Shown here piece by piece: positions 1 to 7,839 of a stretch of DNA of 35,701 bases. Where the stretch lies: assembly GCA_012837525.1 (NCBI GenBank), contig DUQZ01000074.1, positions 1 through 35,701 of the forward strand. The letters run 5' to 3'. The stretch comes from Clostridiales bacterium. GTDB lineage: Bacteria; Bacillota; Clostridia; Christensenellales; Aristaeellaceae. A program made the position numbers and the translations under genes. Numbering within the stretch: the stretch's first letter is position 1; each line of letters starts with the position of its first letter. The notes beneath the pieces are model-generated. The model saw only the letters and a list, made by a program, of their open reading frames with translations. It had not been told where the DNA came from and made no database searches.

Positions 1-49
1 CCCGCAGCTTCACAATGATTTGTTCTACCCCATATGCTTTCCTTGCCAT
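1..49 (-). CDS. IS3-family transposase OrfA, N-terminal fragment (runs off window)
   Basis: Only the first 16 residues are present, MARKAYGVEQIIVKLR, starting at the ATG on the minus strand at 49-47. An AGGAGG ribosome site lies at 65-60. The segment EQIIVKLR matches the start of the helix-turn-helix of IS3-family OrfA proteins (typically [EQ]QIIxKLREAE), which bind the IS ends; OrfB would carry the DDE catalytic domain. The gene is cut by the window edge, so it cannot be said whether the element is intact. Confidence 0.75.
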   Translation of the reverse strand, partial: MARKAYGVEQIIVKLR

Positions 50-125
50 GTTTTCAGTTCCTCCTGTTTCGTTGATTATATCTCAACTAACTCTCGGACT
101 GGTACAAGGATTGGGGGGCAGGTCA
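1..125 (-). mobile_element. Left end of an IS3-family insertion sequence (cut by window edge)
   Basis: On the minus strand the element begins at 125 with TGACCTGCCCCCC, a TG-initiated end of the kind seen in IS3-family terminal repeats. A transposase OrfA-like start follows 76 bp inside. The other end, the OrfB frame and the target duplication lie outside the window. The boundary at 125 is inferred from where the neighbouring permease reading frame stops making sense and the TG end begins. The family call rests on the OrfA N-terminus and the end sequence read by eye; the subgroup cannot be decided. Confidence 0.7.
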
Positions 126-244
126 ATGAGGTACCACAGGCTGGTGGGAAGCGCGAGGATGCTCAGCTCTGTGTCGTCACGTGTCCATTTCTTGCGGCGC
201 ACTTTGACTTCCTTCACAGGCTACTGATGGTGAGCAACAGACAT
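126..244 (-). pseudogene. LplB-like sugar ABC transporter permease, N-terminal remnant
   Basis: On the minus strand an AAAGGAGG ribosome site (258-251) leads to ATG at 244 and MSVAHHQ, then an in-frame TAG (223-221). The same frame continues with PVKEVKVRRKKW and TELSILALPTSLWYLI before the IS end at 125. A basic stretch followed by a 'LxLLALPxxxWYLxF' first membrane helix is typical of LplB/aldouronate-type carbohydrate permeases of Clostridia; this assignment is from memory of the family. Two lesions are visible: the nonsense codon at position 8 and loss of everything after about residue 40 to the insertion. TAG ends other genes here (6619, 12095, 16600), so reassignment is unlikely. A GTG at 217 could restart translation after the TAG but has no ribosome site. 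Confidence 0.65.
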
Positions 245-298
245 GGAGCCCCTCCTTTCGAGACGATTCATTTGGTTTGTGCTTTCAATTGTGCATTT

Positions 299-326
299 AT
301 CTTAGCAACGCCTCGCCGCTTGTCAA
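299..326 (-). promoter_or_regulatory. Sigma-A-type promoter for the disrupted permease
   Basis: On the minus strand there is a perfect TTGACA (326-321), a 16-nt spacer and TAAGAT (304-299). The ATG of the permease remnant lies 54 nt downstream. The promoter therefore outlived the gene it served, and it points into the insertion sequence, so it could also drive transposase transcription. Confidence 0.55.
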
Positions 327-399
327 TGTATATGCAGGGAATTAAAGCCCGGAACTTGGCTGTGTACAACAAGATTTACGAGATTTTCTCAAAATAGAC

Positions 400-525
400 A
401 AACGAAAAGACCGCAAAACAGCGCAAATTTACATAATTTGATGCATGAATATCCGCCGCCCGCGCGTTTGATGGGCGAATGGCGGAAGGACGGGTGTGGT
501 GACGCCCGGCAGTGGCCTTCCTTTC
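400..525. other. Intergenic stretch without a recognisable gene
   Basis: No reading frame here has a ribosome site or family resemblance. It separates the minus-strand permease promoter from the plus-strand nucleoside phosphorylase promoter. The one visible structure is an imperfect inverted repeat with outer arms TCCGCC (452-457) and GGCGGA (481-486) and inner GCCC/GGGC. It might be a protein-binding site, but nothing else supports that. Confidence 0.4.
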
Positions 526-555
526 TTTACGCGTATAAAGCGCTTGTGTTATACT
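526..555 (+). promoter_or_regulatory. Promoter for the pyrimidine-nucleoside phosphorylase operon
   Basis: TTTACG (526-531), an 18-nt spacer and TATACT (550-555) resemble a sigma-A promoter. A GGTGGAGGG ribosome site at 575-583 and the ATG at 587 follow. The -10 box is good and the -35 box moderate. Confidence 0.5.
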
Positions 556-586
556 ATGAACCAAAGAATTGTATGGTGGAGGGCGT

Positions 587-1915
587 ATGGCGCTTATCGA
601 TGTGATCGCGGCCAAGAAATTCGGCCACGAATTGACAAAGGAGCAACTGGCGGAGTTCGCGAACGCCGCCACGGACCCGGCCACGCCGGATTACCAGCTG
701 GCTGCCCTCTTGATGGCGATCCGCTTAAACGGGATGAGCGATCAGGAAACGGCGGAATTGACCCTGGCGATGGCGGAAACCGGCGATATCTTAAGCCCCG
801 ATGTGGGCGGCGTGCCGGTGGACAAGCATTCAACCGGCGGGGTGGGCGATACCACCACGCTGATTTTGGCGCCCCTGGTGGCGGCCTGCGGCGGCAAGGT
901 GGTGAAGATGTCCGGCCGGGGGCTGGGCCATACCGGCGGTACGCTGGACAAGCTGGAGAGCATCGAGGGCTTTCAGATTGAACTGTCAGAGGAGGACTTC
1001 CTGCGCATCGCGCGGGAGGTGGGCTGCTGCGTGGTGGGGCAAACGGGCGAATTGGCCCCGGCGGACAAGCGCCTATACGCGCTGCGGGACGTCACCAGCA
1101 CGGTGGACAGCATCCCCTTAATCGCCTCCTCCGTGATGAGCAAGAAACTGGCGGGCGGCGCAAAAGGCATTGTGTTGGATGTCAAACTGGGCACCGGCGC
1201 CCTGATGAAAACCAAGGAGGACAGCCTGGCCCTGGCGCGCGCGATGTGTGACATCGGCAGGCGCGCGGGGCGTGAGATGGCGGCCCTCCTCACCAGCATG
1301 GATGAGCCGCTGGGCAGCCATGTGGGCAACGCGCTGGAGGTCAAAGAGGCCATCGACACGCTGGCAGGCCGGGTGACGGGCCCCTTGCTTGAGGTCTCCC
1401 TGGCTTTGGGCGCGCAGATGCTGCTGGCGGGCGGTCAGGCGCAAACTGAGGCGGAAGCCCGCGCCATGCTGGAAAAAGCGCTGGCAGACGGCAGCGGCCT
1501 TGACAAATTTAAGCAGATGATTACCGCCCAGGGCGGGGACGCGCGGGTGTGCGATGATACCAGCCTTCTGCCGCAGGCAAGCATGAAGACGGAGATCAAA
1601 TCCCAGCAGGAAGGCTATATCTGCGGCATGAAGACCGAGCAGCTGGGCCTGGCTGCGCAAATTCTGGGCGCGGGCAGATTGCGCAAGGAAGATGTAATTG
1701 ACTATGCAGCGGGGTATATCCTAAAGAAGCGCATTGGGGACTTTGTGAACAAGGGCGAGGTCATCGCGGTGCTGCATCATGAGGCGACTGCGCCTTATGA
1801 AAAAGCCGCTGCCATGCTGACGGACGCCCTGCTGTTTTCAAAGGATCAACCGCAAAAACAGGCGCTGATCCACGCGATGATCGCGCGGGACGGAAAGGAA
1901 ACTACATGGAACTGA
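587..1915 (+). CDS. pdp: Pyrimidine-nucleoside phosphorylase
   Basis: This cytosolic salvage enzyme splits uridine, thymidine or deoxyuridine with phosphate into the base and (deoxy)ribose-1-phosphate. The 442-residue product has the usual length of the thymidine/pyrimidine phosphorylase family. Visible are the helical N-terminal domain with its LLMAIRLNGM segment, the phosphate-binding signature KHSTGGVGD beginning at Lys80, the KMSGRGLGHTGGTLDKLE stretch, and DVKLGTGALMKT. ATG587 was chosen over the upstream TTG at 569 because a GGTGGAGGG ribosome site precedes it and the family starts at this point (MALIDVIAAKK). Gram-positive enzymes of this group usually accept both uridine and thymidine, so Pdp is preferred to DeoA, but specificity is not proven. 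The 3' end overlaps the next gene by 10 nt. Confidence 0.93.
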   Translation: MALIDVIAAKKFGHELTKEQLAEFANAATDPATPDYQLAALLMAIRLNGMSDQETAELTLAMAETGDILSPDVGGVPVDKHSTGGVGDTTTLILAPLVAACGGKVVKMSGRGLGHTGGTLDKLESIEGFQIELSEEDFLRIAREVGCCVVGQTGELAPADKRLYALRDVTSTVDSIPLIASSVMSKKLAGGAKGIVLDVKLGTGALMKTKEDSLALARAMCDIGRRAGREMAALLTSMDEPLGSHVGNALEVKEAIDTLAGRVTGPLLEVSLALGAQMLLAGGQAQTEAEARAMLEKALADGSGLDKFKQMITAQGGDARVCDDTSLLPQASMKTEIKSQQEGYICGMKTEQLGLAAQILGAGRLRKEDVIDYAAGYILKKRIGDFVNKGEVIAVLHHEATAPYEKAAAMLTDALLFSKDQPQKQALIHAMIARDGKETTWN

Positions 1916-2520
1916 ACAACAAAAAATGGCTGCCGCTGCTGCTGGCGCTGCTGTTGGCACTGGCCATGATCCCTGCCCTGGCTGAAACCGAAGCGGAAGA
2001 GCCCGCGGCGGAGCAAGAGCACTTCTTCGCGCAGCTGGAGCTGACCTATCTGGACGGCACCCCCTTTGACACCTCCATCTTCCGGGGCAAGCCGGTCTTC
2101 CTCAACATCTGGGCCACCTGGTGCCCGCCCTGTGTGACCGAAATGCCCATTCTGGACGAGTTGGCCAAGGAGTATGAGGACAAGATCTCCATCATCGGCC
2201 TGCACGCGGAAAGTCTGACGGTGTCCAAGGAAGGCGAACTGGTGGATGATGAGGAAAAGATTGGCTTGGCAAAGGAAATGAAGGAGAACATGAGCCTGAG
2301 CTATGCCCTGATCAACCCGGACCGCACCCTCTTCATCCTGATGAATGACCCGCAGTACGGCCTGCAGGTGACGGCGCTGCCCACCACCTGGATGATTGAC
2401 GCGGAGGGCTATGTGCGCGAGGTCATCCCCGCCGCCCGGGACAAGAAAGGCTGGGCGGAAGCCATTGACAGCTTCCTTGAGAAGATGCAGGCTGAGGAAG
2501 ACAGCAAAACCGAAGGCTGA
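1906..2520 (+). CDS. TlpA/ResA-like extracytoplasmic thioredoxin-fold protein
   Basis: An exported thiol-disulfide oxidoreductase of 204 residues. A signal peptide with a hydrophobic core of about residues 8-23 ends in ALAE, a signal-peptidase-I type site with no lipobox cysteine. The mature part is a TlpA-family domain with the active-site motif WCPPC at residues 72-76 in the context NIWATWCPPC, and the family's cis-proline region as ALPTTWMID near residue 160. Such proteins usually reduce disulfides in exported proteins or in cytochrome c maturation, but no cytochrome genes are seen here, so the partner is unknown. The ATG lies within the 3' end of pdp (10-nt overlap), which implies translational coupling despite the different cellular locations. 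Confidence 0.88.
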   Translation: MELNNKKWLPLLLALLLALAMIPALAETEAEEPAAEQEHFFAQLELTYLDGTPFDTSIFRGKPVFLNIWATWCPPCVTEMPILDELAKEYEDKISIIGLHAESLTVSKEGELVDDEEKIGLAKEMKENMSLSYALINPDRTLFILMNDPQYGLQVTALPTTWMIDAEGYVREVIPAARDKKGWAEAIDSFLEKMQAEEDSKTEG

Positions 2521-2547
2521 TAGCCATAAATCATTGAGCTTTACAAA

Positions 2548-2570
2548 CGCGGGGGGACTATCCCCCCGCG
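2548..2570 (+). other. Perfect 10-bp hairpin just before a ribosome binding site
   Basis: The arms CGCGGGGGGA (2548-2557) and TCCCCCCGCG (2561-2570) pair perfectly around a 3-nt CTA loop. No T-tract follows, so it is not a standard intrinsic terminator. The ribosome site AAGGAAGG (2576-2583) of the next gene starts a few bases later. It could be an mRNA stability or processing element after the tlpA-like gene, or limit translation of the next gene. Confidence 0.6.
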
Positions 2571-2587
2571 GTGAAAGGAAGGAACCC

Positions 2588-3751
2588 ATGAAAAACCGAC
2601 TGATGATCATCCTTGCCCTCATCCTGATGCTGGCGATGCCAACGCTGGCCGAGGAGGAAGCAGCCCCCATCAAGCTGGCGGAGATTGAGCTGTTTAACCA
2701 GACGCTGCTTGAGCACGCGGTGGCGGAGGAGCAGCCCACCTTTTTGGACGAGGGCAATTACATCGTCCGCGGGGAGGGCTATGAGTTGCTGCTGGGCAGC
2801 GAGGACGTCAGCACGGACAGCCTGGTGCTTGGCGCGGCCATCCACTGGATTGGCGAGCGCGCCCAGACAGCGGACAACAAGCTGACCGGGCCGCGGGATA
2901 CCGCCCCGGGCATGAGCCTGGAGACGCTGCTTGCCCGCTTTGCCAACGACAACCAATACCTGGCCGGGCGCCCGGACAGCGCGGTGCTCTATATTGACGG
3001 CGAATTGCCGGCGGCCGTCTCCGTGGGCTTTATCACCCGCGATGGCCAGAACGTGCAGATGGTGGAGCATGATGTCTACTACCAGGCCGGCGAGGGCGTG
3101 ATGCGCGAGGGCATCCAGTTCACCATCGAGTCCGGCGACATCACCGCCATCCGCACCTTTGCGGCCAAGGAAGCCCTAAGCCAGCAGGCCGCGGCGGATG
3201 AGCTGCAGGCCCTGCGCGACTTGCAGGAGGAAAACGCCTACATCGCCTTTGGCGACATGGCGGGCAGCCGCTTAGCCCGGGAGGACATGGTGCTGGCGGG
3301 CCTGGACTTCTTTGATACGGATTATCAGGCTGCTGTGACAGCCCTGGGCGAACCCGCCAATGAGGAGCGCCATGAGGACAGCGACGGCAGCACGCTCATC
3401 ACCTGCCAGTGGCCGGGCCTGGAGGCGGTGTTCCGCCAGAAGGACGGTGCCTCCCGCGCCATTCGCATCACAGCGCAGGGCGAAGGTGTCTTTGAAGGCC
3501 CGCGCGGGCTGCGGCTGGGGGATACCCTGGCGCAGGCGCTCTCCCGCTTTGAGCACTCCGGCACCCTGGATGAGGACGGCGGCGCCCTGTATGGGGACGC
3601 CCAAAACCAGCAGGCGCCCTATGGCTTGATGCGCATCAACCCGGAAAACACCATGCTGTATTACGCCATTGCCACAGAAACGGGCAAGGCAGGCCTGGTC
3701 ATGGAGTTTGTGGACGACATCCTGGTTTCCATGAGCCTGACCACCCTGTAA
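2588..3751 (+). CDS. Secreted protein of unknown function
   Basis: The 387-residue product is not assigned to a known family. It starts MKNRLMIILALILMLAMPTLAEEE, written here only in part: a signal peptide with an SPase-I-type TLAE site and no lipobox. ATG2588 was chosen because AAGGAAGG precedes it and the signal peptide begins there; the open frame extends upstream but without a start site. The C-terminal half has the segment PRGLRLGDTLAQALSRF, which resembles the 'GLRLGDSxxEVLxxF' unit of many small Clostridial secreted proteins; a weaker similar pattern, PGMSLETLLARF, occurs earlier. This could mean two diverged copies of one domain. An intrinsic terminator follows directly. It is likely an envelope protein, without a defined role. 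Confidence 0.7.
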   Translation: MKNRLMIILALILMLAMPTLAEEEAAPIKLAEIELFNQTLLEHAVAEEQPTFLDEGNYIVRGEGYELLLGSEDVSTDSLVLGAAIHWIGERAQTADNKLTGPRDTAPGMSLETLLARFANDNQYLAGRPDSAVLYIDGELPAAVSVGFITRDGQNVQMVEHDVYYQAGEGVMREGIQFTIESGDITAIRTFAAKEALSQQAAADELQALRDLQEENAYIAFGDMAGSRLAREDMVLAGLDFFDTDYQAAVTALGEPANEERHEDSDGSTLITCQWPGLEAVFRQKDGASRAIRITAQGEGVFEGPRGLRLGDTLAQALSRFEHSGTLDEDGGALYGDAQNQQAPYGLMRINPENTMLYYAIATETGKAGLVMEFVDDILVSMSLTTL

Positions 3752-3756
3752 CCCCC

Positions 3757-3780
3757 AAAAAGCGCGGCTTGCGCTTTTTT
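3757..3780 (+). terminator. Intrinsic terminator
   Basis: AAAAAGCGC, a GGCTT loop and GCGCTTTTTT form a short stem with six terminal T residues right after the stop codon at 3751. It closes the transcript from the pdp promoter. Confidence 0.75.
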
Positions 3781-3811
3781 CGCTTGTTTTCACACGACAA
3801 GAGGAGTTGCG

Positions 3812-6619
3812 ATGAAAATCAACCTATCCTGTCCGGTCGAGCTGTGGCATTTTAAACTGCCTACGCGGGACTATCCGGTTGTCCGGCTGAACCTGTTCAA
3901 CCTGTCAGACAAGGCGGTGACCTCCATCCAGGCGGCGCTGCTGAGCTTTGATGAGGAAGGCAACCAGTTCATGCGGCAGGTGGAGCGGGTGAATGGCCTG
4001 GAAGGCGACGCCCGCAGCGCTTTTGAAGTGATGATCGCCATGGAGGATGGCCACCTGGCGCACTACATGGACTTCATCATCGAGAAGGTGTGGTTTGAGG
4101 ACGGCACCGTGTGGCGCCGCGGGACGGGTGAATTGTCCGAGTACAAGCCCAACCGGCTGGAGCCGTCCCGGCAACTGGATTTGCTGCGCCAGATGGCGGG
4201 CGCGGACGCCATGGGCTACCCCAGCGACCAGGGCGCGGTGTGGGTGTGCCTGTGCGGACGGCCCAACGCGGCCAGCGCCACCAGCTGCGTGCGCTGTGAG
4301 CGCGACAAGCACGAGCAGTTCACCAAGTTTAATAAAGCGGCGATTGAAACCCTCATTTACCGCCGCGACAGCGAGATGGAGGAGAAGGCCCTGGCCGCGC
4401 GCCTGGAAGCGGGCCGCATGCAGGAGGAGCGCGAAGCGCGCGAAAAGCGCCGCAAAAAGCGCATCCGCAACAGCCTGCTGGCCGTTTTGATTCTGGCCAT
4501 TCTGGCCGGCGGCGCCTACGCCACCATCACCTACGGCATTCCGGCCTACAATTATTACCAGGCTGAGCAGCTGCTGATCAGCAAGCAATACGACCAGGCA
4601 AAGGAAAAATACCTGGCGCTGGGGGATTACCGGGAAAGCGCGGATTTGGCCAAGGAAGCCGACTACCAAAAGGCGGAAAGCTTCCTGCAAAACGGCAACG
4701 TGACCGCCATCAAAAGCGCGGAGGACTTATACCTGGCGCTGGCGGAATACAAGGACAGCGCCCAGCGCTATCAGGCCGCCCATTACAGCCGGGCCGAATT
4801 GGTACTAAAAAACGGGGATTATGAGCAGGCTGTCAGCATGTTCAAAAGCCTGGGCGATTATTCAGACAGCGCGGAACGGGCGCAGCGCGCGCAGTATGAC
4901 TGGGCAAAGCAGTTAATGGATGAGCTGAACTACGCCCGCGCGCGGGAGATCTTCCTGGCGCTGGGCGCGTATGAGGACGCGGCAACCCTGGCGGATGACT
5001 GCCTTTACCTGCCCGCTCTTGCCCACCTGGACAACAAGGAGTTTGCCCTGGCGGAAGCCCTGCTGCTGCAGTTGCCGGAGCGGCAAAGCGCGCAGCTGAA
5101 ACTGCAGGAGGTGTACTACAACTGGGGCGACATGCTGTTTAAAGCCCAGCAGTTTGAGGACGCCGCGGCCAAGTTCCTGCAGGCGGGCGATTACCTGGAC
5201 GCCTTCCGCAGGGCCTCGGAGTGCTTGTATGAGCCGGCCATCCTGCTGTTCACCCAGGGGCAGTATGAGAAGGCCAAGAGCTATTTTGACCAGATCCTGG
5301 CCTACCGCGACAGCCAGATCATGTCCCAGCAGGCCTCCTACCATATGGGCCGGCAGGCAATTGAGGCGGAGCAATGGCAAACCGCCAAGGACCGCTTGAG
5401 CGAAGCGCCGGACGTGCAGGATGCCCAGCCCCTGTTGCGGGAAGCCAACTACAAATTGGCGGAAGCCGCGCTGGCGGCCGGCCAGTTTGCGGAGGCCGCG
5501 GGCCTGTTTGAAGCGGCAGGCGATGTAAAAGACGCGAAAGAGAAGGCGCAGCAGGCCTGGTTTGACGGCGGCATCGCGATGATGAACCAGCGGGATTACG
5601 CCGCCGCTGTAGGGTACTTCAACAAGATACCGGAGTATAAGACCGCCGGGGAGGAACTGCTGCGCGCGCGCTACAATATGGCGATTGACCTGCTTGAAAA
5701 AGAGCAGTACACCGACGCCATCACAGCCTTTGGTGAGCTGGGCGATTACGAGCAGACCCAGGATTATCTGGACAAGGCGGCCTACCAGCTGGCTATTTTG
5801 AGCCTTGAAAACAAGGAGTACGAGGAGGCCGCGGAGCGCTTCTTAAAACTGGGCAACTACATGGACGCGCCCAGGCGCTACCAGGAGGCCCAGCACGCCC
5901 GCGCGCTGGACAAACTCAACGCGGGGGACTTGGCTGGCGCGATTGAGCTGCTCTCCGGCATCCGGGAGTACGGCAACGCGGAGGAGTTGTATGTGGCGGC
6001 CGTGTACCAGCAAGCCGCGGCCGAGGAAGCGGCCGGCAACCTGGGCCAGGCTGCCCGGCTGTATGCCCTGATTCCGGGGCATCAGGACGCGCAGGCAAAA
6101 AGCCAGGCCAACTACACCGCCTACTATGAAACCGCCTACCAAACGGCAAAGGAAGCGCAAAAGGCCAAGAACTACAAGGCGGTGGTGGAGGCGCTCTCCG
6201 GCCTTGACATGACAGGCACCAGCGAGGCCTATGCCGACATCAAGGACATGTACGAGGACGCCGTCTACCGCTACGCGGATGAGCTGTACGCGGATAAAAA
6301 ACCCTATGAGGCGCTCAAATACTACCGCATGATCCTGGATTACAAGGATGTTTCCACCAGGAAGATTACCCGGGCACCCTACCAGCTTATCGGCAAATGG
6401 GAGTCCACCAAGGGCGTGATTCTGGAGTTCCGCGATGACGGCACCTGCACCTTTGACGGCAAGGAGATGTACTACTACGCCAGGCAGTATTTGCTGCAGG
6501 TGGGCGACAGGGCGGATGAGATCAACATCAGCTACAATATCGTCTATCAGCGGGAGAACGCGCTGACCATCCAGCACACCAAAACCAAAACTATGTACAA
6601 ATGCACCCGCGTTGAGTAG
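3812..6619 (+). CDS. Membrane protein with zinc ribbon and about 16 TPR-like repeats
   Basis: A 935-residue protein with a clear layout. Residues 1-140 form an unrecognised N-terminal domain. Residues 144-162 form a four-cysteine ribbon with spacing W-x-C-x-C-x3-N-x6-C-x2-C (Cys146, 148, 159, 162), as in RanBP2-type zinc fingers. A charged coiled-coil-like stretch follows at about 190-217, and one membrane helix at about 220-242. From about residue 251 to 852 there are some sixteen tandem units of about 37 residues, with the pattern A-x2-L-x4-x-Y-x2-A-x3-F-x2-LGDY-x-DA and a Tyr near the end; they resemble TPR/Sel1-type helical pairs. Residues 855-935 form a beta-rich C-terminal domain (GKWESTKG, FRDDGTCTF). 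The basic residues before the helix suggest a cytosolic ribbon and exported repeats. Ribosome site GAGGAG precedes ATG3812. It is probably a scaffold, function unknown. Confidence 0.8.
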   Translation: MKINLSCPVELWHFKLPTRDYPVVRLNLFNLSDKAVTSIQAALLSFDEEGNQFMRQVERVNGLEGDARSAFEVMIAMEDGHLAHYMDFIIEKVWFEDGTVWRRGTGELSEYKPNRLEPSRQLDLLRQMAGADAMGYPSDQGAVWVCLCGRPNAASATSCVRCERDKHEQFTKFNKAAIETLIYRRDSEMEEKALAARLEAGRMQEEREAREKRRKKRIRNSLLAVLILAILAGGAYATITYGIPAYNYYQAEQLLISKQYDQAKEKYLALGDYRESADLAKEADYQKAESFLQNGNVTAIKSAEDLYLALAEYKDSAQRYQAAHYSRAELVLKNGDYEQAVSMFKSLGDYSDSAERAQRAQYDWAKQLMDELNYARAREIFLALGAYEDAATLADDCLYLPALAHLDNKEFALAEALLLQLPERQSAQLKLQEVYYNWGDMLFKAQQFEDAAAKFLQAGDYLDAFRRASECLYEPAILLFTQGQYEKAKSYFDQILAYRDSQIMSQQASYHMGRQAIEAEQWQTAKDRLSEAPDVQDAQPLLREANYKLAEAALAAGQFAEAAGLFEAAGDVKDAKEKAQQAWFDGGIAMMNQRDYAAAVGYFNKIPEYKTAGEELLRARYNMAIDLLEKEQYTDAITAFGELGDYEQTQDYLDKAAYQLAILSLENKEYEEAAERFLKLGNYMDAPRRYQEAQHARALDKLNAGDLAGAIELLSGIREYGNAEELYVAAVYQQAAAEEAAGNLGQAARLYALIPGHQDAQAKSQANYTAYYETAYQTAKEAQKAKNYKAVVEALSGLDMTGTSEAYADIKDMYEDAVYRYADELYADKKPYEALKYYRMILDYKDVSTRKITRAPYQLIGKWESTKGVILEFRDDGTCTFDGKEMYYYARQYLLQVGDRADEINISYNIVYQRENALTIQHTKTKTMYKCTRVE

Positions 6620-6630
6620 GGGCGCCCCGG

Positions 6631-7839
6631 ATGCTTGTGCAAGGCATAATCGCGCGGTACAAACAGCGCACGGCGCTCTCTTTTGAGGGCAGGATCCCGG
6701 CGCTGGATGGGCTGCGCGCCTTTTTTGTATTCTCGGTGGTGGCCTTTCACCTGTTTGAGCAAAGCTGGCTGGCGCCGCGCTTTACCGTGCTTGGCCTGCA
6801 TATCAACCTGGACCCTTTTTTGCGCACCGGCTACCTCTGGGTGGACGGGATGCTGTTGCTGTCCGGCTTTTTGCTGTATCTGCCCTATGCCAGGTCCAGG
6901 GAGGCGGGGCGGCCTTTTTTAAGCCGGCCCGGCTTTTACCGCAGGCGTCTGGCGCGCATTGTGCCCACCTACCTATTGCACCTGGTCATCATCTTTTTGG
7001 TGGTCGCGCTGCCCGAGCGGCGCTATGTGACCTGGTGGCACGCCGCGCGCGACTGGTTGGCCCACCTTACCTTCACCCACCCGCTTTTTCCCTTCAGCTC
7101 GCGCTTTACGCCGTTAAACGGGGCACTGTGGACCATCGGGGTGGAGATGCAGTTTTATTTGCTGTTTCCGCTCCTGGCGCGCGCCTTTGATCGCATGCCG
7201 TTGTTTGTCTACGCAAGCGGCACAGCGGTCGCCCTGGCTTTTCGGGGATACGCCATGACCATCCCGCAAACACCCATGCTGATTAACCAACTGCCCGCCT
7301 TTTTGGATGTCTACCTGCATGGCATGATCGCGGCGATGGTGTTCGCGCGCTTTGAAAAGCAAAAGGATGATGGCCTGCGCCGCGCGCTGTTTACCGCCGT
7401 CACGCTGGCCGCGGTGATGGGCCTGGCGGTCATTGTGCGGCATCAGGCGGGCATGCGCAGCATTGAAAGCCTGCGCGTGGGGCAGATGAGCGTGCGCTAC
7501 GCGCAGTCCGTGCTGTCTGCCCTCCTATTGCTGGGGGTATCCTTGGGTCTGGGCGGTATCCGGCTGGTGATGGGCAACAAGGTCACAGCCTATCTGGCAG
7601 CCATCAGCTACCAGGTGTACATGTGGCACCAGATGATCGCCGTCCAGTTTAAAAAATGGCGCATCCCGCCCAGTGAGCACCCGCAGCCGCACACGGTGTT
7701 TGAGCGCGACTGGCAAACCCTCTATGTGCTGCTGGTGATGCTGGCCACTTTTGTGATCGCGACTGCCATCACCTATTTGGTGGAGCGGCCTCTGCTGGAG
7801 CGCCTCAGTAAACCCGGGCAAAGGAAACAGCGGCGATGA
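6631..7839 (+). CDS. Acyltransferase family 3 membrane protein (OafA/YrhL-like)
   Basis: An integral membrane O-acyltransferase of 402 residues, predicted to move acetyl or other acyl groups onto an envelope polysaccharide or lipid. The family signature is visible: PALDGLRAFFVFSVVAFH near the N-terminus with the conserved Arg and His, WVDGMLLLSGFLL, RRLARIVPTYLLHL, and GALWTIGVEMQFYLLFPLL. About ten hydrophobic helices can be read, as expected. No SGNH esterase domain is attached. The start is 11 nt after the previous stop with only a weak GGGGCG before it, so it is probably read through from the upstream gene. The substrate cannot be told from sequence; neighbours with surface functions suggest an envelope glycan. 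Confidence 0.88.
   Translation: MLVQGIIARYKQRTALSFEGRIPALDGLRAFFVFSVVAFHLFEQSWLAPRFTVLGLHINLDPFLRTGYLWVDGMLLLSGFLLYLPYARSREAGRPFLSRPGFYRRRLARIVPTYLLHLVIIFLVVALPERRYVTWWHAARDWLAHLTFTHPLFPFSSRFTPLNGALWTIGVEMQFYLLFPLLARAFDRMPLFVYASGTAVALAFRGYAMTIPQTPMLINQLPAFLDVYLHGMIAAMVFARFEKQKDDGLRRALFTAVTLAAVMGLAVIVRHQAGMRSIESLRVGQMSVRYAQSVLSALLLLGVSLGLGGIRLVMGNKVTAYLAAISYQVYMWHQMIAVQFKKWRIPPSEHPQPHTVFERDWQTLYVLLVMLATFVIATAITYLVERPLLERLSKPGQRKQRR

Noticed and set aside
221..223. TAG as a reassigned sense codon in the permease remnant
   Set aside because: TAG ends several intact genes here (6619, 12095, 16600) and prfA, which reads UAG, is encoded in the window.
20..397. 125-residue plus-strand reading frame at the left edge
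   Set aside because: It runs antisense to the IS end, the permease remnant and their promoter, has no ribosome site and no family resemblance.
2396..2587. N-terminal extension of the secreted protein at 2588
   Set aside because: It overlaps the tlpA-like gene in another frame and passes through the hairpin; the ribosome site and signal peptide fix the start at 2588.
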